Below, piece by piece: positions 32,998 through 44,449 of a DNA stretch of 64,000 bases. This stretch comes from Ampelocalamus luodianensis. Lineage: Eukaryota > Streptophyta > Magnoliopsida > Poales > Poaceae. The translations under genes were made by a program, and so were the position numbers. The first letter of the stretch is position 1; the number at the start of each line of letters is the position of its first letter. The stretch is from the NCBI GenBank assembly GCA_036346255.1, contig CM070620.1, forward strand, positions 28,207,609-28,271,608. Reading direction: 5' to 3'. A model generated the notes under the pieces. The model saw only the letters and a program-made list of their open reading frames with translations, made no database searches and was not told the DNA's origin.

Positions 32998-34930
32998 TCT
33001 CCGGCGAATTCGACTCACTTGCCTCCGCTCTCCCTCTCCGATTTCTTTCTCAGCTACATCGCCGCCGCTGCCTTCCGGTGCATCACTACCAACACCAGCA
33101 CTGGTTCTTGATGCCTCCATGGCACCATGCCGGTGCAATAGCAGCAATAGCTGTGCATGTCAATGATGGACGATCAGTTCTTGGTAGTGGTAGGGAGGGG
33201 CGGTGGTGGAGGCACGATGCCGAGGAGGGGAGCGGCCGGGCCGGGAGAGGAAGTGATGGTTCACTGAGGAGTAGATACCACCTTTGTTGCCCACCTGACC
33301 CCGTAGCCGGGCCTGGCCCTAGTGTGGTCGTCATCGTCTTCCTCAACACAGGGCGTTGTCTTCCTCAACGATGTTGTCGCCTTCCAGAAGTGGTTGTGGA
33401 CTGGGAGTGGGTGTGAAGGGGTTGGTCAAGCACGTGCGTCTGTGTTCCAGGTGAAAACGTGTGCTCGGGCAGTAGCTCGCCACAATGCGGTGCTTGAGCT
33501 CGGTTGTCTGCAACATTGTCAAGGAGGATACCGCTCCCTGTGCAAGCTATTCTGTCAGCATGCAAGCACCCAGCTTGGCCGAGTTGGCACCTCGAGTTCG
33601 ACATGGAGAGTTGGGGCACCCAGCCAGCATGGAGCATTGTGGATGCCCTTACACGGAGACGGAGGGGAGGCAACTCGTCCAGTGGCGGAGCGTCGCCCAA
33701 AGATAAGGAGTGGTTAATGGACATTATTGCTATTTGCCGCCCGGCCGAGAGTTCATTAAAAAAGAAAGAGAAATTACAATTGTTAACAAACACTATATTC
33801 TATTGCAAGATAATGGAGACCATATTTCACACGCGAAAGCTTTGAGAGAAAATGAAATGATGGCCGTAGAATAGAGAAGGTCAATTAACTAAGATATTGA
33901 ATCATATAGTAACATATTTTGGATTTTCTCATTAACTAATTAGTCAAAACTAATTAGTCAAAGAGCAAATAGACTTAGAAGCATACATATGTACGGCTAA
34001 CTAATGAATCGAGGGGGCCAAGGTCCCGTATGGCCTCCACTACGCTCCGCCAGTGAACTCGCCATTCGGTTAACGAAAGCAGCGTGGATCGTTAGAAAGC
34101 GGTAAAAAGCGCGGAAAAAGGACGACCATAGCTGCCTGCCTTGCCTGCGCGGGATTTGGATACAGGAGAGGAACGCGCAGATGGCGCTCATATTGCCTTG
34201 TCGGTGCTAGCTGATCGCCGTGATTAGCACGGTCAATTGAGTTGCAACTTGCGAGCGTACGTACAACGCCGGCCGTAGTCCGAGCAAAAAGAGAGGGCTT
34301 TAGGCTTTACTTTGTTCTAATTTTGAGCGGAGAAGAGACGAAACCCAGCTGTTTAGTGCAAGTAGGAAATTGCCAAGAGGATATGTATTTCATGCATGCT
34401 GTCCCTGCGGCAAATCAAGACGAACTATGCGTCACGTACTTGAGCAAAGCTTGATGATGATAACTTGATAAGGAAGGCCTCTATGTCATTGCCGTACTAC
34501 AGCCAGCCAGCTAGGCGCCGCAGCTTGCTGGCCTCGTCACCAACTTGTCGGCAAAGACTATCACAAAATGCTACTGCTACTGGTTTAATGCTGGTACGTT
34601 GTTACGGATAAAAAAAAATCATATTACTTAGCACGTCAAACTGTTGTCACTGGGTTTAGCCCGCGCCACGCCCTCAGCTATGCCGCAATGCCTAGTTGAG
34701 CTCCGTCCCGCCTCCACAGGCTTGACTTATGTCACGCACTCGGCTACGCCATCATGGTTCGTGTCGCGTCTCTGCCGCGCATCTAGGGTAGGGGGAGGTT
34801 GTTGGGATAAATATTAATTTGTTTAGTAGTTCATTTGTTTGTTAAGGGTGAAATTCTTTTTGTTTTTTTGGTTTGTCTATACATAATTCGACTGTTTTCT
34901 CTCAAAAAACTGTCACATTTTGAAAGTTCA
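32998..34930. other. Intergenic DNA without supported gene
   Basis: 33000-33720 is moderately GC-rich with open frames on both strands that I cannot match to any family. 33720-34930 is AT-rich and featureless. No splice-linked coding set emerges. Confidence 0.4.
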
Positions 34931-35490
34931 TTTACAACTATATTATGCATAAATTACAGTGAATTATTTATGTAATTTTGGTTCTTGGTCACTATAATTA
35001 TTCTTAAAAGTCTTAATGACTCATATTTTTATCACATGATTCAAAATCTCACATGTATTTTGAGAGGTTGAGTAAAAACAAAGACAAAAAAAAAATTACA
35101 ACTCCATTATACATAAATTACAGTAAATTATTTATGTAATTTTGGTTCTTGGTCACTGTAATTATTCTTGAAAGTCTTAATAACTCATATTTCCATCATA
35201 TGATTCAAAATCTCACATGTACTTTGAGAGGTTGAGCAAAAACAAAGACAAAAAAATTATATACCAACAAAATACGGCAATGTAGTGAACTCGTTATGTT
35301 TTTCACATGTACTTTGAGATGTTGAGTAAAAATAAAGACAAAAAAATAAAATTATATACTAACAAAATATGGCAATATGGTGAACTAGTTATGTTCTTCG
35401 TATGTAATTTGAAAGAGGTTGAGCAAAAACAAAGACAAAAAATAAAATTATATATAAACAAAATACGGCAATGTGGTGAACCCGTTATGT
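34930..35490. repeat. Tandem repeat array
   Basis: Two longer units of about 160 bp (starting near 34935 and 35098) share TTATGTAATTTTGGTTCTTG and CTCACATGTA(T/C)TTTGAGAGGTTG. They are followed by three shorter units (about 35215, 35305 and 35400 onward) sharing GAGCAAAAACAAAGACAAAA and ACAAAATACGGCAATG. The array is AT-rich and non-coding. Confidence 0.8.
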
Positions 35491-35722
35491 TCTGTGGTGA
35501 GAGAGCTCGGCGCCGACCACCCGGACCTGGATGCGGCCAAGGTCTCCCTGAGCATCCTCGCGTCATGTCTCAGGTACGTACGGGGCGTATGAGTTACAAA
35601 AATGTCTTTGCACTTTGTACTCGTTGGTCGAGGCAATTGTACCTATACAGCTCGTTGATTTGGATCCATCCATCCATTGATCCATGTGTGCATATATGTA
35701 CTGTGAAATATTAAGATGAACT

Positions 35723-36082
35723 AGTATAGTGCCCGTGCTAACGCCACGGTTTCATTTCAGGGATGCACATGAAAACAACCAAACGACGACATTTTTTCAT
35801 AGTTTAAGTCTCATGCAATTGTATATGACCATGTATATAATCCGGAAAACACTCATGCATAACAAGGCATAATAAAGTCATGTTTCGCATACTACAAATA
35901 ATAGTATAGTGCTCGTGCTAACGCCACGGCTTCATTTCAGGGATGCGCATGAAAACAACCAAACGACAATATTTTTTCATAGTTTAAGTCTCACGCAATT
36001 GTATATGACCATGTATATAATCCGGAAAACACTCATGCATAACAAGGCATAATAAAGTCATGTCTCGCATACTACAAATAAT
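35723..36082. repeat. Perfect-period tandem duplication, 2 x 180 bp
   Basis: Unit 1 (35723-35902) and unit 2 (35903-36082) both start AGTATAGTGC and end CATACTACAAATA plus a few bases, with only a handful of differences. Each carries GTGCTAACGCCACGG near its start and a TTTCATTTCAGGGATG block. TAGTGCCCGTGC-type sequence is often seen at the ends of grass Helitron-like or other repeats, but I cannot assign it. Confidence 0.85.
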
Positions 36083-36473
36083 TCATGAATTGCTTAAGTA
36101 GATCTGTCCGTGAATATTCTGGCAGAGGGTTTAGGCGCTTCAGTCGTAGTATCGATAATTTCAACATCACTTGGACTGTCTTTGTCATCATTTGGCCGTT
36201 CAAGTTCTTGATATCCGTTCTTTATGTTTAATCTCGAATCCCACAACATAGCAGGTAGCTTAAACCTGAAATTATTTATATGAACTCGTAAAGTAGTATA
36301 AGTTATTATAAAATTTATAATATTTTCAGATGATATATAGCGGTATGCAAGTCCACTATGAATCACCCGAGTTACTTTATCGAGAGGAAGATCCAGTCAA
36401 TATTCCATGAAGTTTACCATCCATGCACCGCATGATGTCCTCGTACATTAATAATTAAAAATCTCACGAGTTG

Positions 36474-36686
36474 CTAAGTATGTAAAATCAAACATAATCG
36501 TTTTGTAAAATACAAGTCGCATGACATGTACCCATCTGTTTGCATTCGCTCTTGGATCTTCTCAATAAGAGGCCATGTTGAAACATCTAGGTTCTTCCAC
36601 TTGACTCGGTTAAGCTCTTTATTATGTTCCAATACAAATTTAATTTGTCTTTCTAGTCCTTTTACATTGTGATAATTATGTATCAT
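36474..36686 (-). pseudogene. Possible Ulp1-type cysteine protease remnant
   Basis: A 70-residue frame contains VSTWPLIEKIQERMQTDGYM followed by SCDLYFTKRL. This resembles the end of Ulp1/C48 peptidases, where a WP motif precedes Q..(D/G)..SCG(L/I)F around the catalytic cysteine. Here SCG is SCD. Such domains are carried by some grass MULEs and CACTA elements. A neighbouring minus frame (36094-36366) is unassigned but could be an adjacent exon. The resemblance is short, so this is tentative. Confidence 0.35.
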
Positions 36687-36911
36687 TTCAGATTAATAAT
36701 AAGTTAATAAGAAAATATGTCAAAAATGCATAATTACTCACTTTGTAGTTTTGAGGTCTGATGCATGATGGTGGCGGCTTTGGCGGCGGTGGCACTGGCG
36801 TTAGCGGCTTTGCGCGTGGTGGCGGGCGGCGGCGGCGGCGATGGCGGCGCAGGCGCCTTGGTGGGCGGCGCGGGTTGGTGGCGGCGGCGCGGGTTGAAGC
36901 GTGGCGCGGGT

Positions 36912-37091
36912 TGTTGGATTTGAGTGAGTAAGAGGAAGGAGAGGTTAGAGTTGATCTGGTGCGTTTGTTTCAAAGGTGTGTTTTATCTGGGTGCAGTTTT
37001 TTTGGTGCATGTAGGAGAACTCATGACTGCGTGGGTGAGAGGTTGGTGTAGCTGTAGGGAAATTTAGTACTGGTGCCTTTATAGTAGAGAT
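36912..37091. repeat. Direct repeat, copy 1 (about 180 bp)
   Basis: From TGTTGGATTTGAGTGAGTAA to CTTTATAGTAGAGAT this block is repeated at 39382-39560 in the same orientation with about four substitutions. Flanks differ completely. Confidence 0.9.
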
Positions 37092-37199
37092 TACTCTCTT
37101 CCTCGGAATGCCTAATGACGCGCTTTCCCAACTGGCCTCCTCCTTGTTCCCTTGTTCTCCTTGATACTTGTGGTGTGCTTAATGCGTGCATAGACCTGT

Positions 37200-38097
37200 T
37201 CATGAGTGGCTTAGAGCGACGGCCTGAATCAGGCCTTGATTTCTGGCACGAAAGCCCGAAAAGTCCACTGAATGCAATAAAAAATTAGACTATTTTTATT
37301 TTTAAAATAAAATAAAAATTATTTTTTTATTCTAAAAAAGAACGAAAATATTTTTTATTGAAAAAAAATTATTTTTCAAGCTGAGATTTTTAGATCCGAT
37401 CCAGCGTTTAAACAGATCTACTACTGCGTACATATATACGTATTGGTTAATTTCTTGGAGTGCGGCCGCAGAATCGGGGTGCAGACCCACATGTCGAGGA
37501 GTCCGGATTGTGGGGAGTTCGTTGGACGGGATCAAAGGGAGTAGCACTGTAGAGTCGCTCCACATCACGATCCGTAGCAACCTCCAAGTCCCCAACATAT
37601 CCTGGACAAATATAGCATGTCAATGCCAACGTTTTGCTATGTTTAGGTTCCCTGCCTGACATGGGGACCTTTTGCATTACTACATCGAAAAAATTATAGC
37701 TCATAATTAGAAGTTGTATGTGCCATAGTCACCCCCTTCTTTTCTTATTCCCACGACAAGATATCTTGAAACCAATTCGTTGCCAAAAAAAGAAGAAAAG
37801 CAATTGCTAGGTTTTCTTCACATAAGAGTCTCTCAGTACTTGGTGGCAATTGTTGGTGGTACGGTAATAATTGGCAACTATTTATGCTTCAAGCATAATC
37901 AAATTAAGTACAACTCAACATCTTGGGTGAAAATAGAGGATAGTCCCTCACACACACACAAAAAGAGGATAGTAAAAAAAAGGCTGCCATTTACTTGAGC
38001 TTTATCAGCTAAATTGCCTTGATGGCCCCTATGATCCTGACATTTTAGAACAAAAGTACAGGATTTTACCACGAATTGATGGGAGTTCTTCCTAGCT
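37200..38097. other. Gene-free stretch downstream of the PIG-Y-like gene
   Basis: AT-rich palindromic sequence (37265-37380, runs of ATTTTTTATT and its inverse) is followed by unremarkable DNA. The open frames at 37332-37704 have no recognisable relatives. Part of the right end is probably the 3' untranslated region of the minus-strand gene. Confidence 0.35.
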
Positions 38098-38667
38098 TTA
38101 TGCATGCTTGAACATCTTCATGCTAAGCCAGTGCAGATAGACAGCCACAATTATCACAGGAAGTGTCAAGGACACGAGTAGGCAGTAATACCTGGTAAGC
38201 GACAAATCAATTACGTGAATCGGTAAATCAGTTACACTATATATGCAGTTACATTTTCATCCATGATCGATCAAACTAAAGGATATTAACTACTAATTTG
38301 ATTCACCTATGTTTACAGTCACTCGGTGCCAGGTATAATGTTTACAAATTGTACTAAATAGTTAGTGGTACCTAAGTAAACAGCCCATGATCAAATATTA
38401 GTTGCAGAGAAAAATAAAGAAACAATTCGATGATCATCTTCCCTGGCTTGAGATTCCTTACCTATCATTTTGGATGGCAGACAGAAGCCGGTTTTCATAT
38501 GGTGGGAGCAGCTTGGACACAACGGCGGCGTAGAAGAAACCCACAAATAATACGATGCCAAATGCAACGAATGCTGACCCCATCAGCTGATCTCTAGAAA
38601 AATGCATCTCCAGATCAACAAACCCTTTGGCCTTTGGAGTTTGAACCTTCACTCCTCCAGAGATACA
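38098..38667 (-). CDS. PIGY: PIG-Y-like subunit of GPI N-acetylglucosaminyltransferase (start uncertain)
   Basis: Two exons are clear: 38462-38667 and 38098-38191, joined by a GT-AG intron to read CISGGVKVQTPKAKGFVDLE through FVAFGIVLFVGFFYAAVVSK and NDRYYCLLVSLTLPVIIVAV to WLSMKMFKHA and stop. Two hydrophobic helices and the end YYxLLxxLTLPV..HWLSMKMFKHA resemble PIG-Y (human form ends similarly in LFRHN), a small ER-membrane subunit of the enzyme making GlcNAc-PI, the first GPI-anchor intermediate. There is no ATG at the start of the first clear exon. Either translation begins at the internal ATG of MHFSRDQL, or an upstream exon beyond the acceptor at 38668 supplies it. A probable 5' leader exon lies near 39110-39260 (donor CTACGGAG|GTATGT). 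The family call rests on the C-terminus. Confidence 0.62.
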
Positions 38668-39381
38668 CTGAACAGAGGAGAATCAGCAAAGTTGAACTAT
38701 CACAGGAGGGCTATTTAATAATTGAAGTTTCAGGCTCCTTAACAATAGTCAGACAAAAAGACCACATTGAAACCAGAACAGATCCCTGAATCACCATGTA
38801 GATCGTTTTTACCCTCTAGTCTTTGTATTCAACCCTATGAAATGCGCATCAGCCGTGCAATAAATCCGAAATTTTACTAATGCTGGGCAGTGAGCAAATT
38901 TTACTAATGCTGAGCAGTGAGCAGTAGCACTAATTGGAGCAGGAACGGCGCAATGCTGCGGGCTACTACTTCTCTGAGGCATTACATCGAACACCTTGCG
39001 GTCGAATAGAGGCAGGCAGGCAGGCACCTACCTCACGTCTTCGTCCACACCCAACCCATCGACAAGTGCTCGACAAGGAAGAGAAGAAGAGCAGAAAGCG
39101 GACGACCATACATACCTCCGTAGCGAAGCAGCGAACCACCGAACGACCAAATAGGCGGGAGTCGTCGACGTCCCCTCCTCTTGGTGCGGCGCCGAGTGAG
39201 GCGTCTGTCGCCTACGTGCCTATGCAGCCATTTGGCGGCACAGGCGCGCGTGGCGCGCCACGGAGATTGTGGGTGGGGGAGAGACGGAGGAGGAGTCGAG
39301 GAGTTAGGTAGAGGAGGAGTCGAGGAGTTGGGTAGAGGAAGAGGCTATGATTGATGAGGTTTGATCCAAAGAATCTGGACT

Positions 39382-39560
39382 GTTGGATTTGAGTGAGTAA
39401 GAGGAAGGAGAGGTTAGAGTTGATCTGGTGTGTTTGTTTCAAATGTGTGTTTTATCTGGGTGCAGTTTTTTTGGTGCATGTAGGAGAACTCATGACTGCG
39501 TGGGTGAGAGATTGGTGTAGCTGTAGGGAAATTTAATACTGGTGCCTTTATAGTAGAGAT
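39382..39560. repeat. Direct repeat, copy 2 (about 180 bp), upstream of the PIG-Y-like gene
   Basis: It matches 36912-37091 in direct orientation. It lies at the 5' side of the PIG-Y-like transcription unit and may belong to its promoter or leader. Confidence 0.9.
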
Positions 39561-40470
39561 GGGCAACATATCAACAACATGAATTTTATAGCACATCTAA
39601 CCAACAAAAAATTGACAGTTTTTTTATTGTCGGAAGTTAAGTAGCAATGACCAGCTTCTGCGGGTTTCCATTGCAGCGTTGGTTTGCCGCACCCATTTTG
39701 CGATGTGTCTGTGGGAGGCGGATGAACTAACTGATCGATGAAGTGAGCTTTCCAGAGCGAAGCTGCAAATGCGACTAGTCAACGCACCAATCCAAAATTA
39801 AATCCAATGAATAGAAAAACAACTGTTTTGCATGCAAAAAAACTGTCGACGGATATTTAGCAATTCCGTTGTTTTTTGTTAAGAGATTTTTTTAGGGTGA
39901 AAAAGGATCTGAGAAGAGGTGGGAGGGGCTGTAGATCCTATCAGTCTATCGCCACTCACCAACTCATTATTTTATATTTTAGTATAAAAATTGGCGTTTC
40001 GTTAAACTCAGGATCACATTGATCGAACGTGCAGGGCTAGTAACCCTATTCTACTAGTAATATTTTTGTCGGCCTCCCATTTCTATAGAATTTACCGTTT
40101 CATGTGAAACCTCTGCGTCCAAACAGACTCTGGTGCTCTGCTACCATGGACCGCGAATCAATTGGTTGAGACAAGTCCAGACGAACATCCCGCCTCCTGG
40201 GCCACTTCAATTGCTGCCGTTTCGTTTCCCTCAGCTCACATCCATTGCCATTTGCAGTGCAAAGCTCCACAACAATCAAGAGCACAGCCTCTGTTCAACT
40301 AAGCCCGATCCCGTCACGGATTTAGCCCGGGCTGTCACCACTCCGAAAATAAACAAGTGAAAAAAAGCTAAAATTTGCCGGCCCAAAACTCATACCATAC
40401 GGGCGGTCCAATTGTGAAGCGATTAATTTTCCTATCCTATTCCTAGTAGCACTACTGCCCACTTTGCGTT
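39561..40470. other. Intergenic region between divergent PIG-Y-like and SFT2 genes
   Basis: Apart from general promoter-like composition nothing could be assigned. The two genes are head to head, with start codons roughly 2 kb apart. Confidence 0.4.
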
Positions 40471-40657
40471 GATTCTTGGAGCAGCTGCTGCGACTGCGAG
40501 TAAGTAAAGGCAGATTAGAAGATAATTGGATTTTGAAGTCCGCGACCAACCGGCGATCTATCTCCCTCGGCCCTCGCCGGGATCCTCCGCTCCCGCCTCC
40601 ACCGGTCGCTCGTCGGCGGCGAGCCCTCTGTCGCCTGTACCGCAACTGGAGAACGGC

Positions 40658-43215
40658 ATGGACAAGATGCGGGGCGCTCTGGAGCGGGCCAAGATGCTGG
40701 TGGGCATGGAGGTCGACGAGGAGTCCGCGCTGCCGCCGCCCGAGGAGCAGTCCTTCTTCGACGACATCAACCGCCACTGCACCCTCACCACCACCCAGGC
40801 AAGCCGCCTCCTCTCCCCCTCTCCTGGCCCCTCCCTTCCCTTCCTCCTCTACCTGCTACCTCTCGGATCTGAGGTGAGGAGCTGTGTCTCCACCCAGATC
40901 TGCCCGCAAACCTCGTGGCCCGCGCGATTTCTTCGCCAAGAAGCGATCTAGCGCCGAGTTCTTGCCTTTGTCCGGGACTAGCGACAAATTGAGGGACAAG
41001 TCGCGATAGAATCTTTACAGGCAATGCGGTTGCGCTAGTCACTAGATCACGCTTAATTGTTCTTACTATGGATATGATGGTCATGTCGTGGAACTGAAAT
41101 TTGTGCTTGTTTGGCCTTTTCGTGCAGAGGCTGTACGGTTTCGCGATATGCTTGGCTGCCGGTTTGACATGCACTTTCTTGGTGAGTTTCCCTATCTTAT
41201 GTGTAGAGGTTTTTAGTGTAAATTCCCATATGGGGTACTTTTAGTAGAACTTTTTGTAGGTAGCACAATCATCCACATTTTATCTAACAATTTTGTCTCC
41301 AGTATGTTATTTACCTCCAAGTTTATTCATATTATTCAAATTGTCAAGCTGTTGCTCTCTGGTCTCAATTCGAGATAAGATTGTTTATAATTACTTATTG
41401 CTGCTGCTGACATGTTTCACCAAAGTGGCGACAAGTCGACAGCAATCTTGTAAATGATAATATGTCAAGGTGAATAATTAAGCATTTTGTAAAACATTGT
41501 TCCCTAAGCTCTTTTATTTTATTTTATTTTTAAATAAGGCTTCCGAACCTTTTCATATGATGATATTTTTGCTTAGAAACTGTAAAAAAAACCCATTCAG
41601 TCATTGAAGCAGTGTAACATCCTTGCAACATACAACACCTACCGGTCCTCATTCTTGCATCGCATGATATATCCATCATGACAATCTAGCAGTGGCAGAA
41701 CAGGAAGAAGGCACAATGTAATATTTGCTTTGTCCGTGATTGCACTTGACATTATTTATGTCTACCTAATAGTTTGTCGCAATTGCTCTCTCTCTCTCTC
41801 TCATGTTTTCATCTTCGTCATTGCAGTCAATGCTTGTGTTCTTCAATCCAGTGAAATTTGGGGTAACATTCACCCTTGGCAATTTGATGGCACTTGGAAG
41901 GTCTGTTTCACCATATATTGAAGTTCTGTTCTGCATCCTTTTTTTGTCAGTCTTTAGATAATGTCCAGTAAAACTGAGTTATAAATTTATAATTCACAAA
42001 CTATGTTGTCTTAAGATGCTATATCCCTATGTGAGATCACGAGCAACTTAATTTTATATCAAAGAATCCACAAGCATATCTTAATTCTCCTTCTGCCAAG
42101 ATATATTTGCTATATATACCAGTAAAATCAGCATGACGTGTACTTCAAGAAATAACGTTGTACTGTTCACTTGTACACCTGGATGCAAGCTTAGAACCTT
42201 CATTTTCTCTTCATATCCCCATCAAGAATGCGCCTTTTCTATTTTTGGAAGGGTTTGCCACTTCTTTAATTATCTGGTTATAAAAGTTCCCCTGCTAACT
42301 CACTTTGGTATAGTAGAACAATTACCTTTGTAAGATACTATATTTATATGCTCTCTGTAATGTTCAAGCAGTTTTTATTGACTAGGTATTTATCTTTATA
42401 AGCCTCTCGAAGTTTTTCCTCATGTTAACTAATGATGGGATCATTTGTTTGGCAGTACAGCATTTCTTATAGGTCCCAAAAGGCAATTCGATATGATGCT
42501 TGATTCTGTGCGAATATATGCCACTGCTATATACATTGCAAGCATCATAATTGCTCTATTCTGCGCTCTCTATGTAAGTAAAATGAATTTTGAATTCCAG
42601 TAGGCATAGGATTGCGTCATGCTTGTATTTTAAATACAAATCAACTAAATCTATCTTCTTTTTCTGAACAGGTTCACAGCAAGCTACTGACTCTACTTGC
42701 CATCGTTTTGGAATTTGGCGCCCTTGTTTGGTAAGTTCAGTCTCTTTCAATGATTGAATTTTAGACATGGTTATCTTGATATTTGAATAATCTCTATCCA
42801 ACCACACTCATAACCTCTCCAAGTCCTGGGTCTTCCTGTGTGTAATTAACCTTTATTAGTTTTTAGCTCCTTGTATTGTTATGTTGTCTTAAGTATTAAA
42901 GTATCAACCAACATTCCCAGCCAGACAGCCACCCAAAAATGTATCATAGTGTGTGTCTATACATGTCATGAGTAAATGATATCGTATCTTGCCAAAGGAA
43001 TGGGTTCTCATCATATCACGTAGGGCTGAAACATTTTTTTGATCTATAGAGGTGTTGTGCAACCACATAAAATCAGTGTTGTGCAACCATGGGGATAGAA
43101 CAGTAATTCTGAAGTTACAATTGTTGATGTCTGCAGGTACAGTCTAAGCTATATACCTTTTGCGCGGTCAATTGTTTCGAAAGTGATGACATCTTGCTTC
43201 GACACCGAATTCTAG
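40658..43215 (+). CDS. SFT2: SFT2-type vesicle transport membrane protein, 174 aa
   Basis: Coding exons 40658-40798, 41128-41181, 41827-41900, 42456-42573, 42672-42730 and 43137-43215 give 174 residues. The start MDKMRGALERAKMLVG is the first ATG in frame. A cytosolic N-terminus ends FFDDINRHCTLTTTQ, then four hydrophobic spans follow (about 48-71, 76-96, 111-130, 135-155) with the family motifs RLYGFAICL, FTLGNLMALGSTAFLIGPK and YSLSYIPFAR, ending DTEF. SFT2/Got1-like proteins are known Golgi membrane proteins acting in fusion of endosome-derived vesicles. The first intron begins with GC (CCCAG|GCAAGC) rather than GT; the reading frame demands it, as CAG|AGG gives TTTQRLYGF as in relatives. 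All other introns are GT-AG. The gene is intact and tail-to-tail with CLPX. Confidence 0.93.
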
Positions 43216-44449
43216 AGCAACCATCTTGATCTACCTGTCATCACTGAATGGAGTAGGGATCACCTCACCTCCCCCAACTAGCTCATGTAGTCATTAGGAT
43301 GTGAAGACATCGAATTATGCATCTTGTGCTCAGAAATCATGTTTACCTTTTCCCACTATTCTCCACTTCTTTCACACATTTGTACATGGCATCCCCTTCT
43401 TTTGCGCCGGGCGTTTCACATCTGAGAAATGTTCGACGCTCTGGCGTGGAATGATAGGAACAGGACTATGGTTTCTCTGTATGGTGATGAAAATTATCGT
43501 ATGACTTTAGTGTTGTATTGCTGGTGTGAGCAGTTTGCTTGTCAAGCGTTGTTGAAATCTGAATCGTTGTTGTCGTGTCGTCACCATAATAGGAAATCGA
43601 AAATGCAAAAATAGAATAAAAAAAACGGGAATAGAATTTGTGTTCACCGTAATATTGCAGAGCTAAAAACACACAGACGCTTGTACGTCACACAGAAATT
43701 AAGACAGACAAGGTTACCTCAGGTAAGTTTTTCACAAAAATCCCTATGGAATAACCCAATCCGTAGGATTTTCGAACACCTTCATGGGATTTTTTTTATG
43801 GGATTTGAATCCTACAAAATCACTTCATTTTCCCATGGTTCCAAATGGGGACCTTCTTAAGTGCTTGTTGGGAATAAACTTTCCCGGTTGGAATTGGAAT
43901 CCATGTGAATAGACTGAAAATTTGGAAAATTTGAACTAAAATTCCGATTGAATGAGTAGAGATTTTGATTCAACCAAACAAGGTCTGTTAAAGGGGAAAT
44001 TAAATTCACCACCCTTACACCGACATGTTACTGTGGTGGGGGTGGGGGGATTTTAAGGCTTCGATATGCTAGCACTGAACACACAATACATCAAACATTT
44101 TGACGACAGCTTGTAAGTGATTCTGCATTTCCTTGCCCCCATTCACCTCATGCATTTCACTGCTTGAAGTTTTAACATCCAGCTGCCTTTACAATTCTTG
44201 ACCATTATATTTTTTTATGACAACAAACAATAGTCTCTGTACGACACCCATAGATACTCCCTTCAGAACCCATTCTTCCCAAATTCTGCTGCAAATTATG
44301 CAAGGCGTGAGGGTGTCCGGCCAGTATGTGCTGGGGCTTGAATTTGCAATGGACACTGCACATTTTTTTAACTTTACAAGGCTATACTTACATTATTACA
44401 GCTGGGATTAGATTTTACTGGTTACAATAGAGCTGTCAGAACCAAGAAA
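43216..44449. other. Region between convergent SFT2 and CLPX 3' ends
   Basis: It contains both 3' untranslated regions. A stretch at about 43850-43990 begins GACCTTCTTAAGTG and ends CCAAACAAGGTC, with weak inverted similarity, and may be a small Tourist-like MITE. No target duplication was confirmed. No gene is visible. Confidence 0.4.

Noticed and set aside
43739..43990. Tourist-like MITE between SFT2 and CLPX
   Set aside because: Inverted similarity is weak and no TAA/TTA duplication could be fixed; mentioned only in the intergenic entry.
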